Counted from the stretch's first letter, positions 14,390 through 22,527 are shown. The stretch: 29,825 bases of DNA from Flavobacteriaceae bacterium UBA7684 (GCA_002482885.1 DLGW01000008.1:53542-83366); one strand, 5' to 3'. Program-made: numbers and translations. The notes: a model not told the origin generated them from the letters alone.

Positions 14390-14920
14390 TTAGGGTTTTA
14401 CAGGTTTTATAGGCGGGTATTTGGTTAATATTTTAGCAACAAACTCATTGATTCTAGCTTCTTTATATTCTGGATTTTGAGTTAATGCCCCTTCGCCAAT
14501 GCCTTGCCAAATCAGCTCTTTGTTTTTGGCATCTATAATATCAATATACAAAGTCCCTTCAATGGTAGAACCTGTAGTAGTGTAAGAAGGGCCTCCGTAA
14601 AACCAAGGATTCCAACCCCAACCCCAACCATAACTAAAGTGATTCACATGAATTCGTTCGGTGGCTTTAGTAAAAAAATTAATAAATAAATCAGGGGTTT
14701 CACTTTTGGTAAATCCTTTACTGATCATTTGAGTATCAATAGCATTTAAAATACGTCTTTTATCTAAATCAGAAATTTCTACTTTATCGATTCCTGATTT
14801 GTAAAAAGCGTAAGTTTTATAGGGTGAAAAATCTACTTTGCTATCGTAGTCTGCGCTTACTCTAACCGATTGGCAGGAGGTTATAAAAGCCAAGAATAAA
14901 AGATAAATAATATTTTTCAT
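14390..14920 (-). CDS. DUF4136 family lipoprotein
   Basis: This 176-aa lipoprotein has a signal peptide ending in ITSC, with the lipidated cysteine at C16. The mature part fits DUF4136: a DYDSKVDFSPYKTYAFY opening, a domain with DLFINFFTKATERIHV, a tryptophan/glycine-rich loop (YGWGWGWNPWFYGGPSY, about 96-112), then TLYIDIIDAKNKELIWQGIGEG, and a proline-rich end. DUF4136 proteins are envelope lipoproteins of unknown function. It starts 5 nt after the stop of the small DUF5522 gene and so probably shares its promoter. The stop codon abuts the Crp/Fnr-type palindrome of the rhodanese gene. Confidence 0.88.
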   Translation of the reverse strand: MKNIIYLLFLAFITSCQSVRVSADYDSKVDFSPYKTYAFYKSGIDKVEISDLDKRRILNAIDTQMISKGFTKSETPDLFINFFTKATERIHVNHFSYGWGWGWNPWFYGGPSYTTTGSTIEGTLYIDIIDAKNKELIWQGIGEGALTQNPEYKEARINEFVAKILTKYPPIKPVKP

Positions 14921-14925
14921 AGCGA

Positions 14926-15090
14926 TTATTTTTTAGGATTCTTTTTATCTACTTCACTAGTTTTAGGATTATAGCCGTAAGGACAATGCCTACAATTGCT
15001 TTTACAACAGTAGCCTCTTTTTAAATGATAGGCTTCGGTAAAAACTTTATAGCCCTCGGGCGACCAATAAAAATCTTTTTCGGGTTCCAA
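14926..15090 (-). CDS. Small DUF5522-like cysteine-rich protein, TTG start
   Basis: This 54-aa frame translates to a compact protein with FYWSPEGYKVFTEAYHLKRG followed by YCCKSNCRHCPYGY (27-40), the CC-x3-C-x2-C pattern I associate with DUF5522, then a charged tail ending in KNPKK. The four cysteines suggest metal binding; function is unknown. There is no ATG in the frame before an upstream stop. A TTG at 15090 is the only reasonable start, and a perfect -7 box TATTTTTG at 15108-15115 gives a leader of about 10 nt, in line with neighbours. The stop lies 5 nt before the DUF4136 ATG, so the two genes form an operon. A lost ATG is possible but not required. Confidence 0.75.
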   Translation of the reverse strand: MEPEKDFYWSPEGYKVFTEAYHLKRGYCCKSNCRHCPYGYNPKTSEVDKKNPKK

Positions 15091-15107
15091 AATAGGTTCG
15101 TTTATAA

Positions 15108-15115
15108 CAAAAATA
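15108..15115 (-). promoter_or_regulatory. -7 box (TATTTTTG) of the DUF5522-DUF4136 operon
   Basis: A perfect TAnnTTTG match on the minus strand, 17 nt upstream of the TTG start at 15090. It makes an upstream start for the small gene unlikely. A 12-bp palindrome (15150-15161) lies further upstream, between this gene and the divergent deaminase gene. Confidence 0.45.
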
Positions 15116-15218
15116 AGAACTATAAAGCTTAGGTTTAGATTTAATCTCTACAAAATTTTGTTAATTAATATATGAATATTATTCTGTTTATTAACTCTTT
15201 TAGCAGTGATTGTCCACT

Positions 15219-15226
15219 TACTTTTG
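15219..15226 (+). promoter_or_regulatory. -7 box (TACTTTTG) of the deaminase-glucosaminidase-hemL operon
   Basis: This perfect TAnnTTTG match ends 5 nt before the ATG at 15232. Transcription should start at or next to the start codon, which predicts a leaderless or near-leaderless mRNA and excludes the longer frame from 15172. Confidence 0.55.
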
Positions 15227-15231
15227 CAAAG

Positions 15232-16155
15232 ATGAGTCTGAAATTACATATAGAGTCTTACAATCAATTAGTGAATTTTTCTTTTCCTGATGACATTCAA
15301 GTCTTTATGAAAAGGGAAGACCTTTTGCATCCGTTAGTTTCGGGTAATAAATTCAGAAAATTAAAATACAATTTGATTCAGGCTCAAAATGAAAATCACC
15401 AAGTTTTATTAACTTTTGGTGGAGCCTATTCTAATCATATTGTGGCTACAGCCGCTGCGGCAAAAGAGCAAGGTTTTCAATCCATAGGCATCGTTAGAGG
15501 AGAAGAATTGGAATCTAAAATTGCTGAAAATCCAACATTGTCTTTAGCTAAATCTTTGGGTATGCAGTTGTTTTTTGTTACTCGAGAAGCTTATAGAAAC
15601 AAAACAGAAGCGTTTTTTATCAAAGATTTAGAACAACGTTTTGGAAGGTTTTACTTAGTACCCGAAGGAGGAACCAATGAATACGCGGTTAAAGGATGCG
15701 AAGAAATCTTAACTCCCAAAGACGCTTCGTTTGATTACATCTGCACTTCGGTAGGAACAGGAGGAACTATAGCAGGACTCATTCGTGCTTCACAATCTGA
15801 ACAATTCGTTTTGGGATTTTCATCTTTAAAAACCGAATATTTACAAAATGAAATTAGTAAATTCGCACCCAGTAAAAATTGGGGGCTGAATACTGATTAT
15901 CACTTTGGGGGTTATGGTAAAATCACACCAGAATTGATTGCCTTTATCAATGATTTTTATCAAAAAACAACCATTCCATTAGACCCAGTATACACAGGAA
16001 AAATGATGTTCGGATTGAATGATTTAATCGCTAAAAAGTATTTTAAAAAAGGTACTCAAATTTTAGCCATTCATACCGGAGGATTACAAGGAATTCAAGG
16101 CATGAATCAATTTTTAACAAGTAAAAAATTACCAAATATTATCATCAATGGCTAA
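15232..16155 (+). CDS. ACC deaminase/D-cysteine desulfhydrase family PLP enzyme
   Basis: This 307-aa fold-type II PLP enzyme probably degrades D-cysteine (to pyruvate, sulfide and ammonia) or a related small substrate. Sequence marks are MKREDLLHPLVSGNKFRKLKYN (26-47) with the likely Schiff-base lysine K40, FGGAYSNH with the Ser-Asn-His active-site segment, EGGTNEYAVKGCEEI, and the glycine loop SVGTGGTIAGL that holds the phosphate. The ATG at 15232 is preferred over 15172 because a perfect -7 box ends at 15226 and the extra 20 residues are not family-like. Whether it acts on ACC cannot be told. Its last 8 nt overlap the next gene, so they are translationally coupled. Confidence 0.87.
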   Translation: MSLKLHIESYNQLVNFSFPDDIQVFMKREDLLHPLVSGNKFRKLKYNLIQAQNENHQVLLTFGGAYSNHIVATAAAAKEQGFQSIGIVRGEELESKIAENPTLSLAKSLGMQLFFVTREAYRNKTEAFFIKDLEQRFGRFYLVPEGGTNEYAVKGCEEILTPKDASFDYICTSVGTGGTIAGLIRASQSEQFVLGFSSLKTEYLQNEISKFAPSKNWGLNTDYHFGGYGKITPELIAFINDFYQKTTIPLDPVYTGKMMFGLNDLIAKKYFKKGTQILAIHTGGLQGIQGMNQFLTSKKLPNIIING

Positions 16156-17377
16156 AAAAATCATGGTTACTTTTTTGATGTTGAATTTTGCTTTCTTGGG
16201 GTGTAGCTCAGGAAAATCAGCAACAGAAACCACATCAACAAACATTAAAAAAAAGACACCAACCGTACATACCCATAAACAGCATGTAAAGGATAATGCG
16301 GTTGCACGTCCTAAAACACAAGGCGTTTATGGTCAAGAAGTTTTGGAATCTACTTCTAAAACAACCGTGTCTAGCGATATGGTGTATAATTATGTCATGA
16401 CTTATAGCGAAATCGCCATGCAAAATATGCGCGATTACGGAATTCCTGCCAGTATTATTTTGGCTCAAGGCGTTTTGGAATCGGGTTCAGGAAAAGGAGA
16501 GTTGAGTTCAAAATCTAATAATCACTTTGGGATTAAATGTCATAAAGAATGGACAGGAGAAAGTGTTTTACACGATGATGACACCAAAGGAGAATGTTTC
16601 AGAAAATATAAAGATCCCGCAGAATCTTATCGTGACCACGCCTTGTTTTTAACTTCTAGACCTAGATATGCTTCTTTATTTCAGTTACCTAAGGATGATT
16701 ACGAAGGTTGGGCAAAAGGATTACGTGCGGCAGGTTATGCTACCGACCCAGGATATCCTCAAAAATTGATTGGGCTAATTGAGCGTTATCAATTGTATAA
16801 GTTTGATTATTTGGTTACCGGAAAGCTAAAACCTGAAAATTTTTATATAGAAGTACAACCTTATAAAAATTCGGTTAATCAAAATGCAGCGGTTAAACCC
16901 AAATTAATGACCGAAGAAGTGCAACCTAAAGCTCCTATAAAAGTTGCAGAACCAACAAAAGAGGTAGTTAAACCTGTAGAACCTATTCAAAAACCGATGG
17001 AAGTCGTTCAAAAACAAGATTCTGTAATTGTGCCACAACCTGTAGTGGTTCAGAAAATAGAAGAGCCAGCTCCAGTTGTTCAAAAACCAATAGTTGTGGT
17101 GGCTACAAAAGAACCTGCAACTGTTCAAGAGCCAATTAAAGAAGTGGTTTTAGATCATGCGGATTCAGATTTAGAAGTGAGTACAGATTTTTTAATGATC
17201 AGAAAAAGCGATGCTACGTATGCTATTTTTCCGATTCAGAATTTATATAAAGTCAATCAAGGAGATACCCTATATTCGATTAGTAAAAAGTTTAATGTAA
17301 CGGTAGCGCAATTAACGGAATGGAATAGAATTTCTGAAAATTCCATTGCCATAGGTCAAATTTTAAGAGTAAAATAA
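16148..17377 (+). CDS. Glucosaminidase lipoprotein with C-terminal LysM domain
   Basis: This is a putative peptidoglycan hydrolase cleaving N-acetylglucosaminyl bonds, anchored by lipid at C19 of an FLGC lipobox. The 409 aa divide into a signal peptide, a threonine/lysine-rich spacer, a glucosaminidase (FlgJ-like) domain at about 80-215 with likely catalytic E111 in AQGVLESGSGKGELS followed by NNHFGIKC, a Pro/Val/Gln/Lys-rich low-complexity linker (about 225-335), and one LysM (about 362-408, YKVNQGDTLYSISKKFNVT) for wall binding. It overlaps the preceding deaminase gene by 8 nt and is 2 nt from hemL. It may remodel peptidoglycan during growth or division. Confidence 0.92.
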   Translation: MAKKIMVTFLMLNFAFLGCSSGKSATETTSTNIKKKTPTVHTHKQHVKDNAVARPKTQGVYGQEVLESTSKTTVSSDMVYNYVMTYSEIAMQNMRDYGIPASIILAQGVLESGSGKGELSSKSNNHFGIKCHKEWTGESVLHDDDTKGECFRKYKDPAESYRDHALFLTSRPRYASLFQLPKDDYEGWAKGLRAAGYATDPGYPQKLIGLIERYQLYKFDYLVTGKLKPENFYIEVQPYKNSVNQNAAVKPKLMTEEVQPKAPIKVAEPTKEVVKPVEPIQKPMEVVQKQDSVIVPQPVVVQKIEEPAPVVQKPIVVVATKEPATVQEPIKEVVLDHADSDLEVSTDFLMIRKSDATYAIFPIQNLYKVNQGDTLYSISKKFNVTVAQLTEWNRISENSIAIGQILRVK

Positions 17378-17379
17378 TC

Positions 17380-18666
17380 ATGAAATACCAACGCAGTAGT
17401 CAATTATTTATAGAAGCAGAAAAAGTAATTCCAGGTGGGGTTAATTCGCCAGTTAGAGCTTTTAAATATGTAGGAGGAACGCCCATTTTTGTTAAAGAAG
17501 CTAAAGGTGCTTATTTATATGATGAAGATGGTAATAAACTAATCGACTACATCAATTCGTGGGGCCCAATGATTTTAGGACATGCTTACGAGCCTGTGGT
17601 AAATGCCGTAATTGAAAAAGCTAAAAAAGGAACTTCATTTGGCATGCCCACAGCATTGGAAACTGAAATCGCTCAATTGGCGGTAAGCATGGTGCCAGGA
17701 ATTGATAAAATTCGTTTTGTGAATTCAGGGACAGAAGCCTGTATGAGTGCGATTCGTTTGGCCAGAGGATACACCAAGCGCGATAAAATCATCAAGTTTG
17801 CAGGTTGTTACCACGGACATTCGGATTCTTTTTTAATACAAGCGGGTAGTGGTGCCTTAACTTTTGGTGAGCCGAATAGCCCAGGGGTAACTGAAGGAAC
17901 AGCCAAGGATACATTATTGGCTGTTTACAATGATATAGATAATGTAAAAGGATTAATAGAAGCCAATCCTAACACAATTGCAGCGATTATTATAGAACCT
18001 GTAGCAGGTAATATGGGCTGTATTCCACCAAAAAATGACTTCTTACAAGCTTTAAGAGATTTATGTACTGCGAATGGAATCTTATTGATTTTTGATGAGG
18101 TAATGACTGGTTTTCGATTAGCCAAAGGCGGAGCGCAAGAATTATATAACATCCAAGCCGATATTGTGACTTTCGGAAAAGTGATTGGTGGAGGTTTACC
18201 TGTGGGAGCGTTTGCCGCTCGTGCTGAAATCATGAATTATTTAGCGCCTATTGGGCCGGTATATCAGGCTGGAACATTGTCTGGGAATCCGTTAGCCATG
18301 GCAGCAGGTTTGGCGATGTTGCAATCCATTAATCAAGATGCAGATTTGTTTGCTCGATTAGAGCAAAAAACGGCTTACCTAGAAAAAGGAATGGCTCAAA
18401 AATTAACAGAAAACAAAATTGATTTTACCATCAACAGAGTAGGGTCAATGATTTCGGTTCATTTTGCTAAAGATGAAGTAGTAGATTTAAAATCAGCAGC
18501 CAAAGGCGATAACGATACCTTTAAAAAGTTCTTCCACGGATTGCTGGAAGAAGGCATTTACATCGCCCCATCGGCCTACGAAACATGGTTTATTACCGAC
18601 GCCTTAACCTACGATGATTTAGATTTTACGATTGAAGCTGTGGGGAAAGTTGCGGGGAGGTTGTAA
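17380..18666 (+). CDS. hemL: Glutamate-1-semialdehyde 2,1-aminomutase
   Basis: HemL converts glutamate-1-semialdehyde to 5-aminolevulinate, the second step of the C5 route to haem; the enzyme is cytosolic and PLP-dependent. The 428-aa protein is standard length. It shows PGGVNSPVRAFK (18-29), SGTEACMSAIRLARG (116-130), the AGCYHGHSD loop (141-149), FDEVMTGFR with D239 contacting the pyridine nitrogen, and the Schiff-base lysine K267 in TFGKVIGGGLPVGAF. It is the last gene of the deaminase-glucosaminidase-hemL operon, 2 nt after the preceding stop, and is followed by a 20-bp terminator hairpin. Confidence 0.97.
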   Translation: MKYQRSSQLFIEAEKVIPGGVNSPVRAFKYVGGTPIFVKEAKGAYLYDEDGNKLIDYINSWGPMILGHAYEPVVNAVIEKAKKGTSFGMPTALETEIAQLAVSMVPGIDKIRFVNSGTEACMSAIRLARGYTKRDKIIKFAGCYHGHSDSFLIQAGSGALTFGEPNSPGVTEGTAKDTLLAVYNDIDNVKGLIEANPNTIAAIIIEPVAGNMGCIPPKNDFLQALRDLCTANGILLIFDEVMTGFRLAKGGAQELYNIQADIVTFGKVIGGGLPVGAFAARAEIMNYLAPIGPVYQAGTLSGNPLAMAAGLAMLQSINQDADLFARLEQKTAYLEKGMAQKLTENKIDFTINRVGSMISVHFAKDEVVDLKSAAKGDNDTFKKFFHGLLEEGIYIAPSAYETWFITDALTYDDLDFTIEAVGKVAGRL

Positions 18667-18706
18667 TCAAAAAAAATACTTTCACGAGTTTTAGGGTGTG
18701 TCACCA

Positions 18707-18755
18707 AAAAACCAAAAGCCCCATGAGCAATACGTTCATGGGGCTTTTGGTTTTT
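18707..18755 (+). terminator. Strong bidirectional terminator between hemL and cynS
   Basis: Arms 18707-18726 and 18736-18755 form a perfect 20-bp stem with a 9-nt loop. Poly-A on the left and poly-T on the right suit termination of both convergent genes. Confidence 0.93.
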
Positions 18756-18763
18756 AGCTGTCA

Positions 18764-18798
18764 GGCTGTTCGCTCCGCATGGCGGATTGCTGCCATCC
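18764..18798 (+). repeat. GGCTGTyCrCT-type palindromic repeat
   Basis: GGCTGTTCGCT is followed by a CCGC-ATG-GCGG stem and GGATTGCTGCCATCC. This order matches the element at 26512-26594 (same ends, different stem) and, on the other strand, the end of the window near 29788-29820. It lies between the hemL terminator and the end of cynS. It resembles dispersed repeats I remember from flavobacterial genomes. Confidence 0.55.
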
Positions 18799-18827
18799 TT
18801 CACACTTACCAGTTTAAGGGAGTATCC

Positions 18828-19271
18828 TTACCACTTTTTATAAGGTAAAAACTTACCATCTAAAGTTATTTTAATTCGGTCGCCTGCTGGGTTTTCTATT
18901 TTGTCAACTTTCATGGTGAAATCTATGGCACTCATGATGCCGTCACCAGCTTTTTCATGTATGACTTCTTTTAGGGTATCACCATAAACCAAAACAATTT
19001 CGTACAATCTGTAAATAAGCGGGTCGGTTGGGGGCATAATTGCTGTTGCGCCTTTGGCAGGAAAAACTTGTAAAGCTTCTTCGTCTTCTTTGCTTAATTC
19101 TAATAAAGCAGCCACTTTTTGGGCTTCATTTTTATCTAAGGTATTTTGTCCTAATAGGGCAGAGGTTGTCCAAACGATATCTCTACCAATAATATCTGCT
19201 ATTTCTTGATACGTTAATCCTTTTTTACGTTTCGCTTCAATTACATTTTTAGTACATTCTAATCGATCCAT
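18828..19271 (-). CDS. cynS: Cyanate hydratase (cyanase)
   Basis: Cyanase converts cyanate and bicarbonate to ammonia and two CO2 and works as a homodecamer in the cytosol. The 147-aa protein has the N-terminal helical, HTH-like domain (about 1-75) and the C-terminal catalytic domain, with the Arg-Glu-Ser triad at R88, E91 and S114. These correspond to R96, E99 and S122 of the 156-aa E. coli enzyme, a constant offset of 8. It ends in the typical KFLPYKKW. No carbonic anhydrase (cynT), transporter (cynX) or cynR regulator is adjacent, so the gene stands alone with its own -7 box. A scattered distribution of cyanases suggests possible acquisition by transfer. Confidence 0.95.
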   Translation of the reverse strand: MDRLECTKNVIEAKRKKGLTYQEIADIIGRDIVWTTSALLGQNTLDKNEAQKVAALLELSKEDEEALQVFPAKGATAIMPPTDPLIYRLYEIVLVYGDTLKEVIHEKAGDGIMSAIDFTMKVDKIENPAGDRIKITLDGKFLPYKKW

Positions 19272-19310
19272 TTTGTTTTAATTTTGATTGTTTAATTAAT
19301 TTCAACAATT

Positions 19311-19318
19311 CAAATTTA
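19311..19318 (-). promoter_or_regulatory. -7 box (TAAATTTG) of cynS
   Basis: A perfect TAnnTTTG match 39 nt upstream of the ATG; the predicted leader is about 33 nt. No operator-like dyad specific to cyanate control was recognised. Confidence 0.48.
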
Positions 19319-19380
19319 AAATAAACGGATTTTTTTAATGATGCGAAAAGGTAGGTGTAAAACTGTTTTTAATCCCGATA

Positions 19381-19458
19381 GAGCGGATTTTTAATCCGTT
19401 CCCCCATAACGATAAGCCACCATTTAACCCGACCGCACTTTGCCTAAGCAAAGCGGGG
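19381..19458. repeat. Two intergenic hairpins between kefC and cynS
   Basis: CGGATT-TTT-AATCCG at 19384-19398 (extendable to 9 bp with a G-U pair) and CTTTGC-CTAA-GCAAAG at 19438-19453, flanked by CCGC and CGGGG, lie 3' of the antiporter gene. Neither is followed by a clean T tract on the minus strand. They may be repeat-derived or weak terminators. Confidence 0.4.
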
Positions 19459-19483
19459 ATTTGACCTACAACTTTGCCGTCGA

Positions 19484-21367
19484 TTATGAGTCAGAAGTGT
19501 CTTCTTTTAAAGATTGATTATCCCATGCGCGATCATTTGCACTAAAGTTGGTGTATAAATCGTTTTTAAGGATTTCTTCTTGCATTTCGATTTCTTCTTT
19601 AACAGATACCAAATAAGCTAATTTGTCGTGACGCTTACTTGCTAAATTTCGGATAGAAGCTTCGTCGTATTTGATAAAACGTTGACCTTGCCTTGTGGCA
19701 GAATATTTTCGATGTCCCAATTGAGTTAAGGCATCTACTCCCATGTGAACAGCTGTGTACAAGGTTTCTCGGTAAATATTCTCTACGCCGTGATCGATTA
19801 ATTCGTAAGCATCGGTTCTGCTTCGGGCTCGGGTAAGTACTTTTAGATTAGGAAAGTGTTTTCGGATGATTTCAACCACCGCAATGTTTGATGAAGGGTT
19901 ATCTATGGCAGCAATAAAAAGCTTGGCATTTTCTGCGCCTGCGGCTTTTAATAATTCTAGTCTTGAAGCATCTCCATAATATACCTTAAAGCCTAATTTT
20001 CTTAAGACTTCTACTCTTTCCGCATCGTGATCTAAAATGGTAGCATCTACGCCATTGGCTCTTAATAATCGACCAATGGTACTTCCAAAATGACCAAAAC
20101 CTGCAATAATTACTTCGCGTTGTTCTTCAATATGTTCGTCTTCTTTTACTTTCTCCTCTTTTTCGGTTACTCCAAAATAAGGGTCTATCCATTTTTCGTT
20201 GATCAATAGTAAAAAAGGAGTCGATAACATACTTAAGGCAATAATAGCCATGATTTGATTGGCTAAAATGCTAGGGATGATGCTTAACTGAACGGAGAAA
20301 CTTAATATTACAAAACCGAATTCTCCGGCCTGACTCAATCCAAAAGAGAAAAGTAAATTTTGATCGTTTTGTTTTTTATAGATTTTACCAATAATAAATA
20401 AAACGGTGAATTTTATAGCGGTTAAAATGGCGCCGAAAACTAAAATAAATAAAGGATTTTCAATGATTAATCCAAAGTTAATGGAAGCGCCTACACCGAT
20501 GAAAAACAATCCTAAAAGTAATCCTTTAAAGGGGGCGATATCGCCTTGTAACTCATGTCTGAATTCTGAATTTGCCAATACGACTCCTGCTAAAAAGGCG
20601 CCTAAAGCGGGGCTTAACCCAACCAGTTGCATTAAATATGAAACGGCAACCACTAATAAAAGTGCCGAAGCAGTAAATAATTCTTGTAAACGGGTATTGG
20701 CAACAATATGCAACAAAGGCACGATAATGAATCTACCACCCATATACACTACAACAATCGCTAATAAAACCATTAGGGTTTGAATCCATGCAGGTACTTC
20801 ACTAATAATGGAATGATTGATGTTTGTATTTGGGATAATAGCATTTTCTGCAATTAAAAGGGGTATGAAAGCTAAAATGGGAATTACCGCAATATCCTGA
20901 AATAATAAAATCACGAATGATGAACGCCCAACTGAAGTTTCTGACATTTCTTTTTCTTTTAAGGTCTGTAAGACGATAGCTGTGGAAGATAAAGACAATG
21001 CCAAAGCGATAACCAATGAGGTTTGCCAATTCCAATCCAATAAAATAACGCTAAGTATAAAAATGGAAACGGTGGTGCCTATCATTTGCATAGAACCCAT
21101 GCCCAATATGAATTTTCGCATGCGCCAAAACTTTTCGGGTTCTAGTTCTAAACCAATTAAAAACAACATCATCACTACGCCAAATTCTGCAAAGTGCATG
21201 ATGTCTTCGCCTTCTTGACCAATTAATCCTAATACGAAAGGGCCTATGAAAATTCCCGCAAACAAATAACCTAAAACAGAACTTAATCCTAGTTTTTTAG
21301 CGATGGGAACGCAAATTACGGCTGCCGATAAATAAATGATGGCTTGTATGAAAAAACTATTGTCCAT
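19484..21367 (-). CDS. CPA2-family cation:proton antiporter with RCK domain (KefB/KefC-like)
   Basis: This inner-membrane K+ (or Na+)/H+ antiporter of 627 aa has about 12-13 membrane spans in residues 1-390 (GYLFAGIFIGPFVLG, 33-47; FQDIA, 156-160; LSPALGAFLAGVVLANS, 251-267). A charged linker (401-415) leads to a cytosolic RCK/TrkA-N nucleotide-binding domain beginning IIAGFGHFG (420-428), with LDHD at about 444-447 and a GDAS loop. In E. coli, KefB/C are gated by glutathione adducts and protect against electrophiles; glutathione use by this organism is unproven. The start overlaps the upstream flavodoxin-like gene by 11 nt, supporting a functional pair. Confidence 0.9.
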   Translation of the reverse strand: MDNSFFIQAIIYLSAAVICVPIAKKLGLSSVLGYLFAGIFIGPFVLGLIGQEGEDIMHFAEFGVVMMLFLIGLELEPEKFWRMRKFILGMGSMQMIGTTVSIFILSVILLDWNWQTSLVIALALSLSSTAIVLQTLKEKEMSETSVGRSSFVILLFQDIAVIPILAFIPLLIAENAIIPNTNINHSIISEVPAWIQTLMVLLAIVVVYMGGRFIIVPLLHIVANTRLQELFTASALLLVVAVSYLMQLVGLSPALGAFLAGVVLANSEFRHELQGDIAPFKGLLLGLFFIGVGASINFGLIIENPLFILVFGAILTAIKFTVLFIIGKIYKKQNDQNLLFSFGLSQAGEFGFVILSFSVQLSIIPSILANQIMAIIALSMLSTPFLLLINEKWIDPYFGVTEKEEKVKEDEHIEEQREVIIAGFGHFGSTIGRLLRANGVDATILDHDAERVEVLRKLGFKVYYGDASRLELLKAAGAENAKLFIAAIDNPSSNIAVVEIIRKHFPNLKVLTRARSRTDAYELIDHGVENIYRETLYTAVHMGVDALTQLGHRKYSATRQGQRFIKYDEASIRNLASKRHDKLAYLVSVKEEIEMQEEILKNDLYTNFSANDRAWDNQSLKEDTSDS

Positions 21368-21968
21368 GATGTTTCGTTTTTATCCAATCATTAAGATAGG
21401 GGAAGGATTCATGAATAGGAAATTCAATAGGATATTCTAATAAATAATTTAAAAGTTGTTGGTATTGGTGGATATGATTTTTTAACTCATCGGATGTAAT
21501 TTTATGGGTGCCATGAATTACAAACGGAGGCAAGTAGTTCATGTTGCATATTTTAGCGGTTTGTTTAAATGGAGCCAATAACTCTAAAACAGTATAATTG
21601 TTTTTACCCGTAGCACAGTAGTGCTGTTGTCCACCACCGGTTGTAATGACCTGAAATACCGTTTTACCCAATAGATTTTTTCCTTCTTTACCATAAGCCC
21701 ATCCGTGTTGTAATACTAAATCAATCCATTGTTTTAAAATTGGAGGACAGCTAAACCAATACATGGGGTGATGCCAAATTATAAGGTCGTGGGCTAATAA
21801 TAAATTTTGTTCTTTTTGAATGTCTATATCAAATTCTGGGTATGCTTCGTATAAATCGTGAAAAGTGATGTGCTCTGAATTTGGGATTGCCTGCACTAAT
21901 TCTTTATTAATCTGAGATTTTTCAAATAAAGGATGTGCGAATAAAATGAGTATTTTATTTGGAATCAT
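21357..21968 (-). CDS. NAD(P)H-dependent oxidoreductase, KefF/KefG-like
   Basis: This flavodoxin-fold, FMN-binding quinone reductase relative has 203 aa. It opens with ILILFAHPLFEKSQIN (5-20, phosphate-binding loop), has LIIWHHPMYWFSCPPILKQWID (about 64-84) and TTGGGQQHY. Proteins of this group (KefF, KefG) act as ancillary activators of the KefC/KefB antiporters and can reduce quinones. The 11-nt overlap with the antiporter gene downstream makes the same role likely here. A TAACTTGA-like weak -7 box lies upstream, after a terminator. Confidence 0.9.
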   Translation of the reverse strand: MIPNKILILFAHPLFEKSQINKELVQAIPNSEHITFHDLYEAYPEFDIDIQKEQNLLLAHDLIIWHHPMYWFSCPPILKQWIDLVLQHGWAYGKEGKNLLGKTVFQVITTGGGQQHYCATGKNNYTVLELLAPFKQTAKICNMNYLPPFVIHGTHKITSDELKNHIHQYQQLLNYLLEYPIEFPIHESFPYLNDWIKTKHHGQ

Positions 21969-22042
21969 TATGATTTTGTTGCTTTAATTTTGTGAAAGGC
22001 TCAAGTTAGTATTTTAACAAAAACCTACCAAATAAAAACAAC

Positions 22043-22068
22043 AAAGGCCGACATTTTTGTCGACCTTT
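22043..22068 (-). terminator. Terminator hairpin after the acidic-tail protein gene
   Basis: An 11-bp stem with one C-A mismatch (22043-22053 with 22058-22068) closes a T4 loop. The T-rich run on the minus strand is interrupted, so efficiency is uncertain. Confidence 0.65.
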
Positions 22069-22082
22069 TATTTTATAGACGA

Positions 22083-22508
22083 TTAATCTTCGTCATCCTC
22101 ATCTTCGTCTTCGTCTTTTGACTTTCTACTAGATTTTTTTTCACCGTCTTCATCTTCGTCGTCTTCATCAACATCTGGCTTATCTTCTTTTTCCTCTTCC
22201 TCGTCATCTTCGTCATCTAAATCAACGCCGGCTCCTTTAATTTTTTCTAAAGGAACTTCAGGAATTACTACATCGTCTAAATCTTCTTCGTCGATTTCGT
22301 AGTTTTCAATTCTGCTGGCTAATTTAGTACTTACTTTTACTAAATAAATGGTGTCTTCGGTTCTTACTTCAACCGCTTCAACAAGTTCACCTTTAGCATT
22401 TTTAAAGCTAATGACATCACTATCATCGTACCCGTCAGGGAACTTTTCAACTAAAAGGTTTAAAATTTCGTTGGTTAATTTTGAATAGTCAACAATAATT
22501 CTTTTCAT
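22083..22508 (-). CDS. Conserved protein with long acidic C-terminal tail
   Basis: The 141-aa protein has a folded N-terminal part (about 1-85; IIVDYSKLTNEILNLLVEKFPDG, then a short beta-rich stretch with TIYLVKVSTKLASRIENY) and a very acidic tail of Asp/Glu runs (about 97-141) broken by KKSSRKSK. Similar flavobacterial proteins are, in my memory, sometimes labelled DNA primase, but no primase motif is visible. The tail could mimic nucleic acid or bind basic proteins. It lies 19 nt downstream of the deoxyhypusine-synthase-like gene on the same strand and is probably co-transcribed with it. Confidence 0.75.
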   Translation of the reverse strand: MKRIIVDYSKLTNEILNLLVEKFPDGYDDSDVISFKNAKGELVEAVEVRTEDTIYLVKVSTKLASRIENYEIDEEDLDDVVIPEVPLEKIKGAGVDLDDEDDEEEEKEDKPDVDEDDEDEDGEKKSSRKSKDEDEDEDDED

Positions 22509-22527
22509 AACAAATCTCTCACAAATA

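Noticed and set aside
15172..15231. 20-residue extension of the PLP deaminase
   Set aside because: It covers the promoter region, and the sequence is not family-like.
22083..22508. DNA primase
   Set aside because: No primase catalytic motif or zinc finger; only a small N-terminal domain and an acidic tail.
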